DNA from: Bettongia penicillata ogilbyi
Taxonomy: Eukaryota; Chordata; Mammalia; Diprotodontia; Potoroidae
NCBI GenBank assembly: GCA_023548195.1
Contig: JAJHZJ010000311.1
Coordinates: 7,666,811 to 7,730,810 of the forward strand
Reading direction: 5' to 3'
Length of the DNA: 64,000 nt
The notes under the pieces were generated by a model. It was given only the letters and a program-made list of their open reading frames with translations, made no database searches and was not told the origin of the DNA. Positions 32,176 through 43,002 of this stretch are shown here, one piece after another; within the stretch, counting starts at the first letter, position 1; each line of letters begins with the position of its first letter. A program made the translations under genes and the position numbers.

Positions 32176-32636
32176 TGTGACCTGCTTAAACCACATGGAT
32201 GCCTAAGTCCCATGTGGTAGGAGGAGCTTGCTGAATAGGTGGAATAGGAAGGGGTTGGGCAGGAAGGGTAGAACAGGAAGAGGCAGAGCTGGAGCAGAGC
32301 TGAGACCAGTCAGAGCTGGAGAGGACAGAGGAAGCAGGCAACTATCTGTGAGTGAGAGAAAGGCATTTTGCTTAGGGGATCCTGTTTGTGGGAAGGCCTG
32401 ATAATGTGTATAGACTTCTTTGTTGCTGTGATGAATTTGATTTTCTGGTGTTGGGATTCAGCTTTCTGGTATCTGAATAAATGTTTTTCTTCTGTCTTCT
32501 ATATGGAGAGTCTGTTATATTTTGTGAATCTGAACTGTGCTAGCATATTCATAGCCACTGTAGGCTCTGTGCATTGGTGTAATGTTAATGTAAGGTTAAT
32601 GGTGGGTGGGGAGGAGAGTTAAAGATCTTCCCTACA
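32176..32636 (+). mobile_element. Probable solo LTR of an endogenous retrovirus (461 bp)
   Basis: The block starts TGTGACCTGC and ends CCCTACA, the TG...CA ends of an LTR. It has a GC-rich, GAG-repeat left part (U3-like) and an AATAAA polyadenylation signal at 32476-32481 followed by GT/T-rich text. No coding genes adjoin it. The 11 bases TTAATAGGCCT occur on both sides (32166-32176 and 32639-32649), longer than the usual 4-6 base retroviral duplication. ORF 32368-32622 across it is chance. Confidence 0.45.
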
Positions 32637-32649
32637 CGTTAATAGGCCT

Positions 32650-33105
32650 CAGATATCTTTGGTTAATTTCTAATGAGGCCCTAGGTCACAAGGGTTGTGC
32701 CCTCTAGCTCTGAGGTAAGGTTTTGCTTTGGGGGTTATTTTTTGGAAGAAAGCTCATGTGCCAGATGAGACTCTGGGCAGCCACTAAGGAGCCCCCCAGC
32801 TTTGAAAACCCAGATGTTGGTGCTTCTGTCTCTGGTAACTATGTATGTATTGTCTATGGTGAGACAGTTGAGAGCCCTATCTTTTGGTCTTTCTGTTTGT
32901 AATTTCTGCTTGTAACTTCTGTTTGTATTTTCTCTGAAGTTCAGGATGCTGATTTTTTTCCCCTGAGCTAAGTGATTGATATATGTGCTTGATTAAAGTA
33001 GACTGTTGACCCCTCAAAAGTTGCTTTCATTTTTGAAAAGCACATCTAAGAACCTGTGCAGCAGACCCTCCTGTGTATACTGGGGTCCTTGCTATTACAA
33101 TTGGT
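32650..33105 (+). mobile_element. Possible second LTR-like segment
   Basis: The right end shows 'TGCTTGATTAAAGTAGACTG', an ATTAAA signal, and ends 'TGCTATTACA' followed by 'ATTGGTGTTAC', which resembles an LTR end with a primer-binding site. No internal retroviral gene follows. Weak evidence. Confidence 0.25.
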
Positions 33106-33109
33106 GTTA

Positions 33110-34650
33110 CAGCTTTCTATCGTTATTACAAAGTTACAAGTGGAATATGTAGAGTGTCCATTCTCTCATTCTTGTCACTCCATCTTCTTTTCTAATTTTG
33201 AAAGGGACTCAACCATCACTTTGATTGTAGAATTTGTATTTACCATGCAGAAGCAGATTTCAATATGTTTGTGGCAATAGCATTCATTTCTGTAATCTCT
33301 TGTCACTCTTTGACCAGTAGAGATATCCTTTGCTGATTTTTAGGACAGGAGTTTAGTTTGGCTCTTAGTGTGACTTTCATCAACTTGGTTGCCTAGTTCT
33401 TTCCCTTTGCCTATTTTCAACTCTGTAAGACAGTATAATTCTTATCTGTAGACATGTATTTTTAAATAATAGTATATATTGGGTTGGATATCATAGCATA
33501 ATTTCTACCAGGAAATGGAGATGCAAATTTTTGACTTTTGAATAATGTCTTGTTGACTTTTGAGAAGGGTTATCCAATTGCCTTCTGCCTGTATATACAG
33601 ACTTCTGATTGTTGAATTCTGCCAAATATGTATATGTATATATACATATATCTCAAATTTGTTTGAGGCAACTAACCTTAAATTATATTGAGACAACTTG
33701 TGTTCTTTAGGTGTTTTCTAGGATATTAACACTTTTTGGGGCTAGTAATAAGAAAGCTACATCTGTCATCTAAAATCTCAGTATTATGCTAGAAATTAAA
33801 TATGAATTTTTTTAATATTGTGAAATCTTCATATGTTGGGTACATCACAAATTATACTTTGTCTTCATCTGTTGATAAAATGAAAACCACATGTAATAAA
33901 CAGTGTGTTGATGAAAAGAAAAGAAAATACAGCAAACTAAACATAATAAATTATAGATTTACAACTAATATTACTGAAACCTAGTCTTTTATTAAACAAA
34001 GATAACAGTGTTCAATACTAAAAAAAAATTTAATTAAAGAATTTGAATATGGTAACATTACTGTGGAACTAATAGGTTCTATAAACCCAAATCCTCTTCC
34101 ACCTTAACTTTTTGTCAAAAAATCCCACAAAATTTTAAAATATCTTGAGGAAACTTTGAGGGGTTTTTTATGCTTCCATTTCTATCTGAAATTTTAATAA
34201 TGCATCACAATGAAGATAAAAGGCATTACATATATTGGAAACACTAGGAATAAAAGATAAAGTTTAGCAGGTTCTATTCTCATCTATGGTGCCTTTAGCC
34301 ACTTAAGGAAGACTGTTGCTATGGAGTACAATGCGGGCAGTATTGGTGGGAGCTATCCAGCTGAAATGAAGTCAGAAGAAGCTGGAGAACAGTGGCCACA
34401 TCATTACAACAACAGATATCAAATTGATAGAACTCTTTGTGGTCTCCCTCAATATCAGATGTTGATGGCCTGAACCCAGGCCCTGTTTCTCACTACTCCT
34501 TTCATAGTTACTTGATCCTGGTTTTGACTAGACTTCTACTACACATAGGGTCTTCTGCCTCTGACCCTGCATCACCACACTCTGAATCCTAGTGTCACTT
34601 TTCATATTACATTCCTGTGCCCTACCTGCATGAGAACTTTTTGGCTACCA
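33110..34650. other. Unassigned AT-rich intergenic stretch
   Basis: No named repeat except short simple tracts; no supported ORF. Confidence 0.35.
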
Positions 34651-34654
34651 GTCA

Positions 34655-34720
34655 GTTAGTCAAGAAACATTTATTAAGTGGCCACCATGTGCCACGCACT
34701 GTGCTACCATCTTTACCCAC
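34655..34720 (+). repeat. CORE-SINE tail fragment
   Basis: 'AAGAAACATTTATTAAGTG', 'CCACCATGTGCC' and 'ACGCACTGTGCTA' match the marsupial SINE phrase. Confidence 0.6.
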
Positions 34721-35159
34721 TTTCCAAACCCAGAAGGTTTCAACTGTCACCATATAAGTGCTAAGCTGTAAATTGTAATGGGTATTCCAGCCTGAGGGTA
34801 ATGTTAGATGGAATAAAACACACACTAGAAATACATATAATTTTTCCAGGTATATTATCTAATATATAAACATAATTTGCTTTCCCTAATAATAGGGAAA
34901 TGTTTATAGATTCTAAAGCTAATTTACTAACTTGATTAAAAATTATTTTTTTATATATTTTAGAAGTTTTCATGAGATAGAAACCCTATGGAGATGATCT
35001 GATGCATTGATTATACCTTATTTGTTAAGATATTGGAATATTTAACTTTTTAAATTTGTTTGTGTATGCTCATTTTTTTAGCCTTACCTGTGTGATTTCA
35101 TTATTATAGTGAATATATGATAAAGTAGGTCTCTTTACTAATGGAGACTGGCATCTGTA

Positions 35160-35290
35160 CCAAAAGGTACTTGGGACATTGAGATAAGTAATTTGTCCAA
35201 GGTCACAAAACCAATCTGTGTCCAAAGCAAGACTTGAACCTACGTTTTCTTCCCTAGAAATCAGCTTTCTCTCCACTACAACAGTTATAT
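35160..35290 (-). repeat. MIR core fragment
   Basis: 'AAGTAATTTGTCCAAGGTCA' and 'AGACTTGAACCTACG' give the MIR core in reverse. An A-rich tract follows at 35322-35340. Confidence 0.55.
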
Positions 35291-35604
35291 TCCAGTCTCT
35301 TGCTGATGTGATTTAAAAAGCAAAAAAAAAAAAAAAAAAACAAAAAAACCCCCAATAAATTTTCTGTTATCATTTTGGAGATCTTTCCTCAAATTTCAAT
35401 CCATGTATTTCATAAACTCATACAGTTGGAAGGAACCTGCTATTATATCTCTGATGTATGGAGCATGAGCTGATTGACCACTTTGTTTCCACCTCCGTCA
35501 TGTTTATAGATTTCATGTAGTTAAATATCTTTGTGCCATATAGTGATATTGTACTAAACTTTCTATCAACTATTTATCTTGAATAAATTATAGCTCTTAT
35601 TGCC

Positions 35605-35885
35605 ATATTGGGACATGGGACATAAATAATAAATAATATTTAATAATAATATAATAAATAATTATATAAATAATGAATACATAAATAATAAACAACATAA
35701 ATAAATAAATAATTAAATTTAATAAATCAAATAAATAAATAACTTAAATAAAATAAAATAAATAAAAATAAATAAATAAATAAGATGGGTAAAATAAAAT
35801 AAATAAGATAAAATAAAAATAAATATAATAAATAATTATATAAATAATAAATTCATAAATAATATAAATAAATAAATAATATCCC
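35605..35885. repeat. TAAA-rich simple repeat, about 280 bp
   Basis: Imperfect AATAAATAA units with occasional ATTATATAA and CATAAA variants, almost without G or C. A short GC-containing interruption (AAGATGGGTAAAA) lies at about 35782. Confidence 0.95.
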
Positions 35886-35889
35886 ATCA

Positions 35890-36585
35890 TTACCTATGAA
35901 GAAATATTTATCTTATATTAAAATCTCAAATTCTCTTCATTTATATTACATATATCCTGAGAGAGAGATTATTGTAGGGTAGGAACTTTGTGCAGTTCCA
36001 TAGCTGTATTGATGCAAGACCTTATTATCCAGGAAATTCTGCCTTGCAGTGTCTGTGATGTCCTCCTCAACTGGACCCTTGTTTGAGTTTATGTTTCTCC
36101 CTGTGGATCAGGTCCTTCTGTGCTAGCGATAAGTCTTTGTGATCTGGGTAAAATGGGTATCTCAGTATACGATTCAGGGGAGGAGGAAGGACGAAGTGCT
36201 ACACTGTGTCTAACTTTGTATAGGATGAAGGAAGCAGTGAAATGATATGAATTGGTCGTGATTTCGGGAATAACAAATATTGAGACTCAGCCACAAATTA
36301 TGTCAATTCTTGCCTGAAATCATTGGTCTGAGGTTTATCCTGTCCATGCTATGAAGGGAAAACACCTCTGGAAAAAGATAGAACCCTCTCAATAACCACC
36401 TCTCTACTTCCCATATCCTCCTTTCTCTTTTAAAATTCTGATCTTTAATTGGAAAAAGATATAAAAATCCTGCCTGTACCCCGCCCCCCACTTTCGGTTT
36501 CCTGCTCACAATTCCATTGTTGCAAGGGATGCTTTGCACGTTTGTTCCAGTAGAATAATTCATCCCCAAACAAATCTTTTTAAAT
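35890..36585. other. Unassigned stretch
   Basis: Moderate GC, no named repeat. The 115-codon minus ORF (36650-36303) has no recognisable domain and crosses into an L1 piece, so I treat it as chance. Confidence 0.35.
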
Positions 36586-36589
36586 AGGC

Positions 36590-37250
36590 AGCAGTACACT
36601 GATACACTGTTGGAGTATCTGTGAATTGATTTAGCCATTCCAGAAAGCAATTTGCAACTGTGCCTCCAAAGTTCCTAAACTATGTATACCTTTTGCTCCA
36701 ACAATACCACTGCTTCACCTGTACTTCAAAGAAAGAGGAAAAGGACCTATTTGTACATAATTATAGTAATTCATTTTGTAGTGGCAAAGACCTAGAAACT
36801 ATAGAGGTGCCCATCCACTGTAGTATCGCTGAGACAACTATGATATATGAATGTAATGAAATATAATTGTGCTGCAAGAAAGGATGAAGGGGTCAGAGAC
36901 CTAGAAAGACTCTTATGAACTGATATGGAATGAAGACAAGATATATGCTTTATACGACCAATTTATGCTCTAACAAAAACATTGTAAAGACAACTTGTCA
37001 TATTTAAGAACTCTGATCAAAGCAATGACCAAATACAATTTCAGAGCATGTTTCCATGAAACCTGCTACCCGCCTCCTGACAAAGAGGTAAAGAACTCAA
37101 GGTGCAGAATGAGACAAATTTTCTGACATGGCCATTGTGGGAATTTGTTTTTTCTTGATAGCATATTTGTTACAAGGGTTTTATTTTTATATCTCCCACA
37201 GATAGGAGGGAAAGAAAGTGTTTGCTAATTCAAAAAAGGAGCTTAATTTA
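36590..37250 (+). mobile_element. L1 3' end (end of ORF2 and 3'UTR), decayed
   Basis: 'TTAGCCATTCCAGAAAGCAA', 'CTATGTATACCTTTTGCTCC', 'CAACAATACCACTGCTTC' and 'ACAACTATGATATATGAATG' follow the end of L1 ORF2. '(AC)CCGCCTCCTGACAAAGAGG' and 'GACATGGCCATTGTGGG' are the 3'UTR. A 5'-truncated copy. Confidence 0.75.
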
Positions 37251-37399
37251 GACTAAGTGGCAGCCAGAAGATTTAATAAGTTTAGACAGACTCTCCATCC
37301 TTCCATAGTTATACCTCAGAAAGACAGTACACTGCATTGGGCATCTTACATCTACCTAGTATCATATCTTCTAACAGGAAGTTATCTCTTTCTTCTGGA

Positions 37400-37480
37400 T
37401 CAAGTGAAATAATATTTGCAAAGCACTTAGCACGGCGCCTGGCATGTAATAGGCATTTAGTAAAGGTTTATTTCCTTCCT
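37400..37480 (+). repeat. MIR 3' tail fragment
   Basis: 'GCAAAGCACTTAGCACGG' then 'CGCCTGGCATGTAATAGGC' matches the MIR tail. Confidence 0.65.
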
Positions 37481-39200
37481 CCCAGTAATATCTTTTCATA
37501 CTTTGCCATTCCAGAACCCAAGATGCTATTTCTTCCTCAGAAAGTCCTAAGGCCCATATGTATTCTTTAACTCCAGTTGTTCAATTTCTTCTTCCCTTTT
37601 CCTTTTGTGTAAAGTTCTCATACTCAGCTAGAGTCCTATTGACTCTAGTTTCATTTATGCTGTGCCTCCACAAAAATATTTTTATTCCTGAGTTATTTCT
37701 TACATTCTGAGAACTCTCCATCCTCTTTGATAAGTCAAATCATAGAAGAGTGAGCCTCAGAGTCCTATCACCTTCTCCTCAAGGGAGATGAGACCATGTT
37801 GTTCACTATCTCTGGCAGGAAGACAACCATAGCATAACCCATCACTGGGCTGAACCACTTCCTTCGGTTTACATAAATCCTTGTATGAAAGTGAGACCAC
37901 ATTCCTTTATGAATCCTACTGGAAATTAGCCTTGTTAAGTGTTGAGGCAGTCTGCCCACTCCTCATGCTTGTCAGCTGCTGCCTATTTCCAGTTGCATAA
38001 CACACCCAGACTAGAATTCTATTGGCTTTCCCCAGGGCCTAGTATGTACTATAACTTTTGCACTTTTTTTTGGCCCTAAGTAGTTATCAATCATTTTAAA
38101 TAAAGATAATTGTAGTGAGATTTGCATCTTGCAGGAATGTCTGCAGGTTTCTAGGGAAAGATGACTCAGGGAAAGAACATAAATGTTGCCAACTCCAACT
38201 CTCTCCACATGGCCGGCAGAAGGGAACAAGCAGCTGTCTACTTTCATAGCAGGCAGACACTCTACTGTATTATAGTTTGTAGAGCACAGTGAACCACATC
38301 CAATAATGGTACAGAAGACCTTGGTTTTTCCTTAAAAAAACAAAAACAAAAGTCTCATGCAGTTCAATCTTTTGGCCAAATCTCCAATCAGTACAAAAAA
38401 TACAAGTCAGACATCACCCTCGCTCCCCACCCAAAACACACACACATCCTTTTTGCCCTGCCTTTTTTTGTGTAAGGGATATGGAGAAGTAGTGTTTTCC
38501 TGTGTAGTTATTTTGCTCATCATTTCTCCATCTGACTGAGCAATCAGTCCTGCTTTTCTAACCTCTTGATCCTTGACCTGGGATCTTGTGTATTTTCTCA
38601 TAGAAATTATAACATAGTTACTGGAAATTCTTAGAATCCTATGTAAGAGAATTCCCCTTTCTAAAAGGATATGTGCATCAATCTTTAGTTTAGTTTTTTT
38701 CTATTTAAAAAAGAATAGAAATTTAAAACCATGTTTTTGTTCATGTGGATAGTTTAATTTTTGTGACTTTCACAAGTTTTGAAAGTTTTAATTACCTATT
38801 AGTTTTATGACAGGATTTGTGTTTAAGGATATGAACAGGTTGCTTTATATTTGTGCATTTTGATGTTCAAATGGTTGTTTTAAACTGAACTGCTGTTTTG
38901 GACATAGTGTTTTGAGAAACCCACTTGAATTGACCTTTCCTGATCTACACCCACAAGCGATATAATCTTGGATCCTTCCTTAAGAAAAATGACATTTAGT
39001 CAGCACCTACTTAGTATAAATGATTGCACTAGCTATTCTGAAAGTTTGCAGATAAGTTATTAGAAATGCTGTCTACTTTTGAAAGAGCTAAGAAAATCTT
39101 TTTAAAATGTTACATACATATAATCATATATGTAACATATATGTTAAATATATAAACATATATATGTAAATAGCCCAAATTAATTATATTTAGATATCCT
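37480..39200. other. Unassigned intergenic stretch
   Basis: 1.7 kb with little recognisable repeat. The right half (38640-39000) is AT-rich and non-repetitive. No supported ORF. A candidate place for conserved non-coding sequence, by exclusion only. Confidence 0.35.
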
Positions 39201-39209
39201 AACTCTAGA

Positions 39210-39545
39210 AACTTATTATCCATAAATCACTTCACCTCTTTGAAACTCAGTTTCTTTTCTGTAAAACAAGCAGGTTGAACTGGAAGTAGAGTTTCTTAAC
39301 TTAGGGTCTAAGAATTTGGTTTTTTTTTTTAAATTGTATATTTTGATGACTGTATTTCAATATATTTGGCTTCCTTTATGATCCTACCTATGTTATTTCA
39401 TGCATCTAAAAGCATTATTCCAAGAATAGGTTTGTAAGATTCTCCAGTCTGCCTAAGTGTTCTGTGGTACACAAAAGGTTAAGAACTTGTAAATTAGAAA
39501 ATCTCTGAAGTCCTTTCCAACTTTTAATCTATGATCTGTGACTTA
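39210..39545 (+). repeat. MIR-type SINE split by a hAT-like element
   Basis: The left half is 'AAATCACTTCACCTCTTTG', 'AAACTCAGTTTC' and 'TGTAAAACAAGCAGGTTG'; the right half resumes 'AAATCTCTGAAGTCCTTTCC'. The two halves join in MIR order when 39288-39492 is removed. Confidence 0.65.
39288..39492 (+). mobile_element. hAT-like non-autonomous DNA transposon
   Basis: About 205 bases with short inverted ends (TTTCTTAACTTA and GGTTAAGAACTT). The body 'GACTGTATTTCAATATAT' and 'CCAAGAATAGG' is shared with 58365-58570. The ends resemble the MER5/Charlie class. No transposase. Confidence 0.55.
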
Positions 39546-39549
39546 AGGG

Positions 39550-40020
39550 TGAACATCTCCCCAAGCCGGTCTGATCGATTGTACAATAATGAGTGAGGTG
39601 CCTTCTTTGAACAAATAAATTGAAGAGAACAAGAATGAAAGAGGTGTTTCTAAAAACATAGCATAACTTTTCAAGAGTGGCTATTATGACCCATACACAA
39701 AGTTTAAAGAAGGACTTGGATAGATGATCTTATAGATTCAGATCTGTTTTATGATTCTACAGATCATTTTGATACATCTTTATTATTGGCCTGATGATTC
39801 CCACCCATCCGTCCCAACTCTGTTCTCTCTCTCTGTTGTTCACATCTAGTGAGGGATTCACATTATAGAAAATTTAACAACCAAGAACCAAAAAGTAACA
39901 ACATTAAATGCAACAGCAAGAAAATGTTCACTTGAAATTTCCCAAGAATAAACTTCACTAGCTACACAAACTCCCTTCAAATATATGTTAGTTTCATGGT
40001 CCTAAATGCAGACCTTTAGA
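39550..40020. other. Unassigned stretch
   Basis: Unique-looking text without ORF or named repeat. Confidence 0.3.
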
Positions 40021-40024
40021 AACA

Positions 40025-42270
40025 TACTCCTGAGCCAAGAGGGCAGAGTAGAAAGAAGTACAGCAAGCTCCCCTCTACCCACTACCCACATCATATCCCA
40101 AGACTTTTCCAAACAGATTTAGAAAATTTACCAGCAAGAAACTTGTTTGGGAAATCCCATAAAATATCACAGTGAGTCATTTTACTAACACAGGACAGCA
40201 CAGAGACATAATGAGATCTGTAGATACTAGGGAGGGTCTGTTAAGGAGCACATCCATGAAGCATTCCATTTCCTTGGGACTGAAAGAAGACCAAGGTTGT
40301 ACCCAAAGACAAGACAAGGTCCCAGACCTTTATGGAGGAGCTAGAAAAGAAATGATAACTGGAAAAAAATAGTTGGAGGAGAAGTAACAGTTTGGCAGAA
40401 GAGGCATAAAACCTTGCCCACGCATTACATTCCCTGAATTAGCATGAACAAAATAGACACTAGTGACTTCATTAGACAACAAATAATTTTACAACAAATT
40501 GAAGATGCTGAAAACAATAGAAAAAAGTTAAAGTATCTCATAGGACAAACACCTGACCTGAAAAACTGATCATGGAAAGAAAATTTAAATATAATTGGAC
40601 TACCTGAAAGCCATGACCAAAAATGAATCTAAATATCTTATATTAAAAAAATCACCAAAAGAAAACTGTTCAGATCTGCTTGAACCAGAGGGCAAAATGC
40701 AAATTTAAAGAATCTGCCAGTCACATAATCAAAGAAACCCCCAAATGAAATTCCCAGGAACATTAAATGCCACATCCAGAGCTTAAGTGTAAAAGAGAGA
40801 AGTTAATAAGCATTTCTCTAGTGACTACTATGTGCATTCTAAGTACCTTTTACAAATATTATTTCATTCAATCCTCATAACAACCTTTAGGGGTAGGTGC
40901 TGTTATTATTATCTTTATTTTACAATTAAGGAAACTGAAGCAAACAGAGGTTAAGTGATTTGCTGAGGGTCATGTAGTAAATATCTGAGACTGGATTTTA
41001 ATTCAGGTCTTCTTGACTCTAGATTCAGGACTCTATCCAAAAAGAATCCACGTGCCAAGGAGCCACAGTTAGGATCACAGATGATTTAGCAGCTACCACT
41101 TAAAGGAGCAGAGAGCTTGGAACACAGCATTAAAAAAGGCAAAGGATATGGGCTTATTACCAAGAATAATTTATCCAGCAAAATCAAATATAATCCTACA
41201 GGGGGAAAATGAATTTTTAATGAAATAAAGGACTTCTAAGTATTCCTGATGAAAGTACATAAAAAGGCAAACATTTTGAACAATCATAAGGGACTAAACA
41301 AAGACAAACTGTTTGCATTCTAATATGAGGAGGTGATTTATGTGTCCTCTCTGAAACCTATTATCATTAGATTCCTAGAAATCTAATTCCTGGGAAAAAC
41401 ATGGAAGTAGTTCTGTTATTCCTTGATGATCATAAAATAAGTATGGACAGGGAAAAGAATACAAACACATTACAGTAGAAAGGAAAGGAAGGTTAGGGAA
41501 AATTATCTCACATAATCAGATTATGTAAGTGTTATTAATCTATACAAAGTAAGAGGAAGAGTTTGGAGAAATGGCTGTATTCAGATCTCCTTTTATGAAC
41601 TTGTCAAAGGAAGAAAGAATACATACATATACACACAGTTGGATTCAAAAATATATTGTGCTCAGCAGGGAAATAGGCAGGTAAGGGGAAAGAATAAAAG
41701 GGAAATTAGAGGGAGGGTAGATTCAGGGAAAGATTAAGCTTATAATCAATGTAAACAAATGCAAAAAGTATTCATAACTATTTTTTGGTAATGGCAAAGA
41801 CTTGGAAACTGAGAGGAACTGAGAATTGGAACTGAGAGGTTATCAACTAGGGAAGGACTGAACAAGCTGTCATTTATAAATGTTATGAAATATTATTGCA
41901 TTGTAAAAAATGATGAAAGGGACAAAGTGAGAGAAACCTTCAAAGATGTATATGAACTGATAAAATGAGAAAACCAGGAATACAATTTACACAAAGAAAA
42001 CAATATTGTAGAGTTAACCAATTTTGAAAAACTTGGGAATTCTGATCAGTGTAATGATCAACCACAATTCCAGATGACTAATGATGAATAATGCTGCTCA
42101 CTTCATGATAGGGAGGTGACTCAGAATGGAACATGACTTTTTTTTTTTTTTGACATGGCCAGGGTAGAAATATGTTTTGCTTTACTATAGATGTTCATAG
42201 CAGGATTTTTGTTTTTCTTTCTCAATTGGAGAGTGCAGGTAATTAAATCAACAATACATGCCTATTAGCA
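40025..42270 (+). mobile_element. Old HAL1-like element with a MIR insertion
   Basis: Starts near 'GAGCCAAGAGGGCAGAGTAG', the eroded L1 5' motif. ORF1 remnants run 40430-40760 ('CTCATAGGACAAACACCTG', 'GGACTACCTGAAAGCCATGA') and continue at 41080-41260 ('AGAATAATTTATCCAGCAAA') after a MIR (40800-41060). The L1 3' part follows (41770-42270). ORF2 is absent except for its extreme 3' end. Frames are broken. Confidence 0.7.
40800..41060 (-). repeat. MIR-type SINE
   Basis: 'ATTATTTCATTCAATCCTCA', 'TTAAGGAAACTGAAGCAAAC' and 'AGAGGTTAAGTGATTTGC' are the MIR in reverse. It interrupts the L1-derived sequence. Confidence 0.8.
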
Positions 42271-42299
42271 GATGTTAGAATATTGTAAATTCTAAGTAC

Positions 42300-42432
42300 A
42301 TATTTAATTTTATTTTTTAAATAGTATTTTATTATTTCCCAATTACGTCAGGACAACTTTTAGCATTCATTTTTACAAAGATTTTGAGTTCTAAATTTTT
42401 CTCCCTCTCTCCTTCCCCTTTCCCAAAAACTG
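42300..42432 (-). mobile_element. L1 3' terminal fragment
   Basis: 'AATAGTATTTTATTATTTCC' followed by 'TTTAGCATTCATTTTTAC' and 'TTTTGAGTTCTAAATTT' is the reverse complement of the L1 3' end seen also at 59098. The younger HAL1-like copy is inserted directly after it. Confidence 0.7.
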
Positions 42433-43002
42433 ATAGGGGGGAGGAGCCAAGATGGCAGAGTAGAAAGATACGCATATGCTAGCTCCTAACCCACAGCCCA
42501 TAGGAGCAGCAGAAGCCACACAACAACAGAGTGGAGGTGATTTCTGTCCCAGAGAGACCTGAAAAACTGACACGAAAGGTCCATTGCGCACCAGACCCGG
42601 AGCAGAGCCCAGCCCTGCCTTGGCCGCGCGGCACCGAGGGGAGCAGATCCGAGCAGGCTTCAGGGACAGAATCTCTAGCTGCAGCACAGGTCCCTCCACC
42701 CTCAGGTGCCAAAGGTCAGTGAGAGAGCCTTTTCGGCTGGCCAAGAGGGGAGCGGGGTGTCCCCCATAACTCAGGCCCCTCAGAAGGCAGCAGTGGAGGC
42801 AGCAGAGGACAGGGGCTCCCAAAGCAGACAGGAGTTCGGATCCATTGTTGAAGATCTCTGCATAAACCCCCTGAGGGAACTGAGCCCCTTGTGGCAGCCC
42901 TGCCCCCACCCGAGCTCCTGAACTTAATCTCACACTGAATAGCAGCCCCACCCTTGCTGAAAGCCTGAAGCTGGGAAGCAGCATTTGAATCTCAGCCTCC
43001 AA
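42391..43002 (-). other. 203-codon antisense ORF over the 5'UTR of copy A
   Basis: The longest ORF in the window, on the opposite strand to the element's transcript. It begins in the 5'UTR near ORF1 and runs out through the 5' end into the flanking old L1 piece. It is Cys-, Ser- and Leu-rich, with no recognised domain. In copy B the same region is split into 99 and 106 codons because copy A has one extra C (five against four); the older element at 27190 also has the shorter form. The open frame is therefore new in copy A and most likely fortuitous. Confidence 0.4.

Noticed and set aside
32368..32622. 84-codon ORF as a retroviral protein
   Set aside because: It lies across an LTR-like block and spans its AATAAA signal; no retroviral domain is visible.
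35605..35885. CRISPR-like or satellite array
   Set aside because: Units are irregular AATAAA simple repeats without spacers.
36303..36650. 115-codon minus-strand ORF
   Set aside because: No domain and it runs into an L1 3' fragment.
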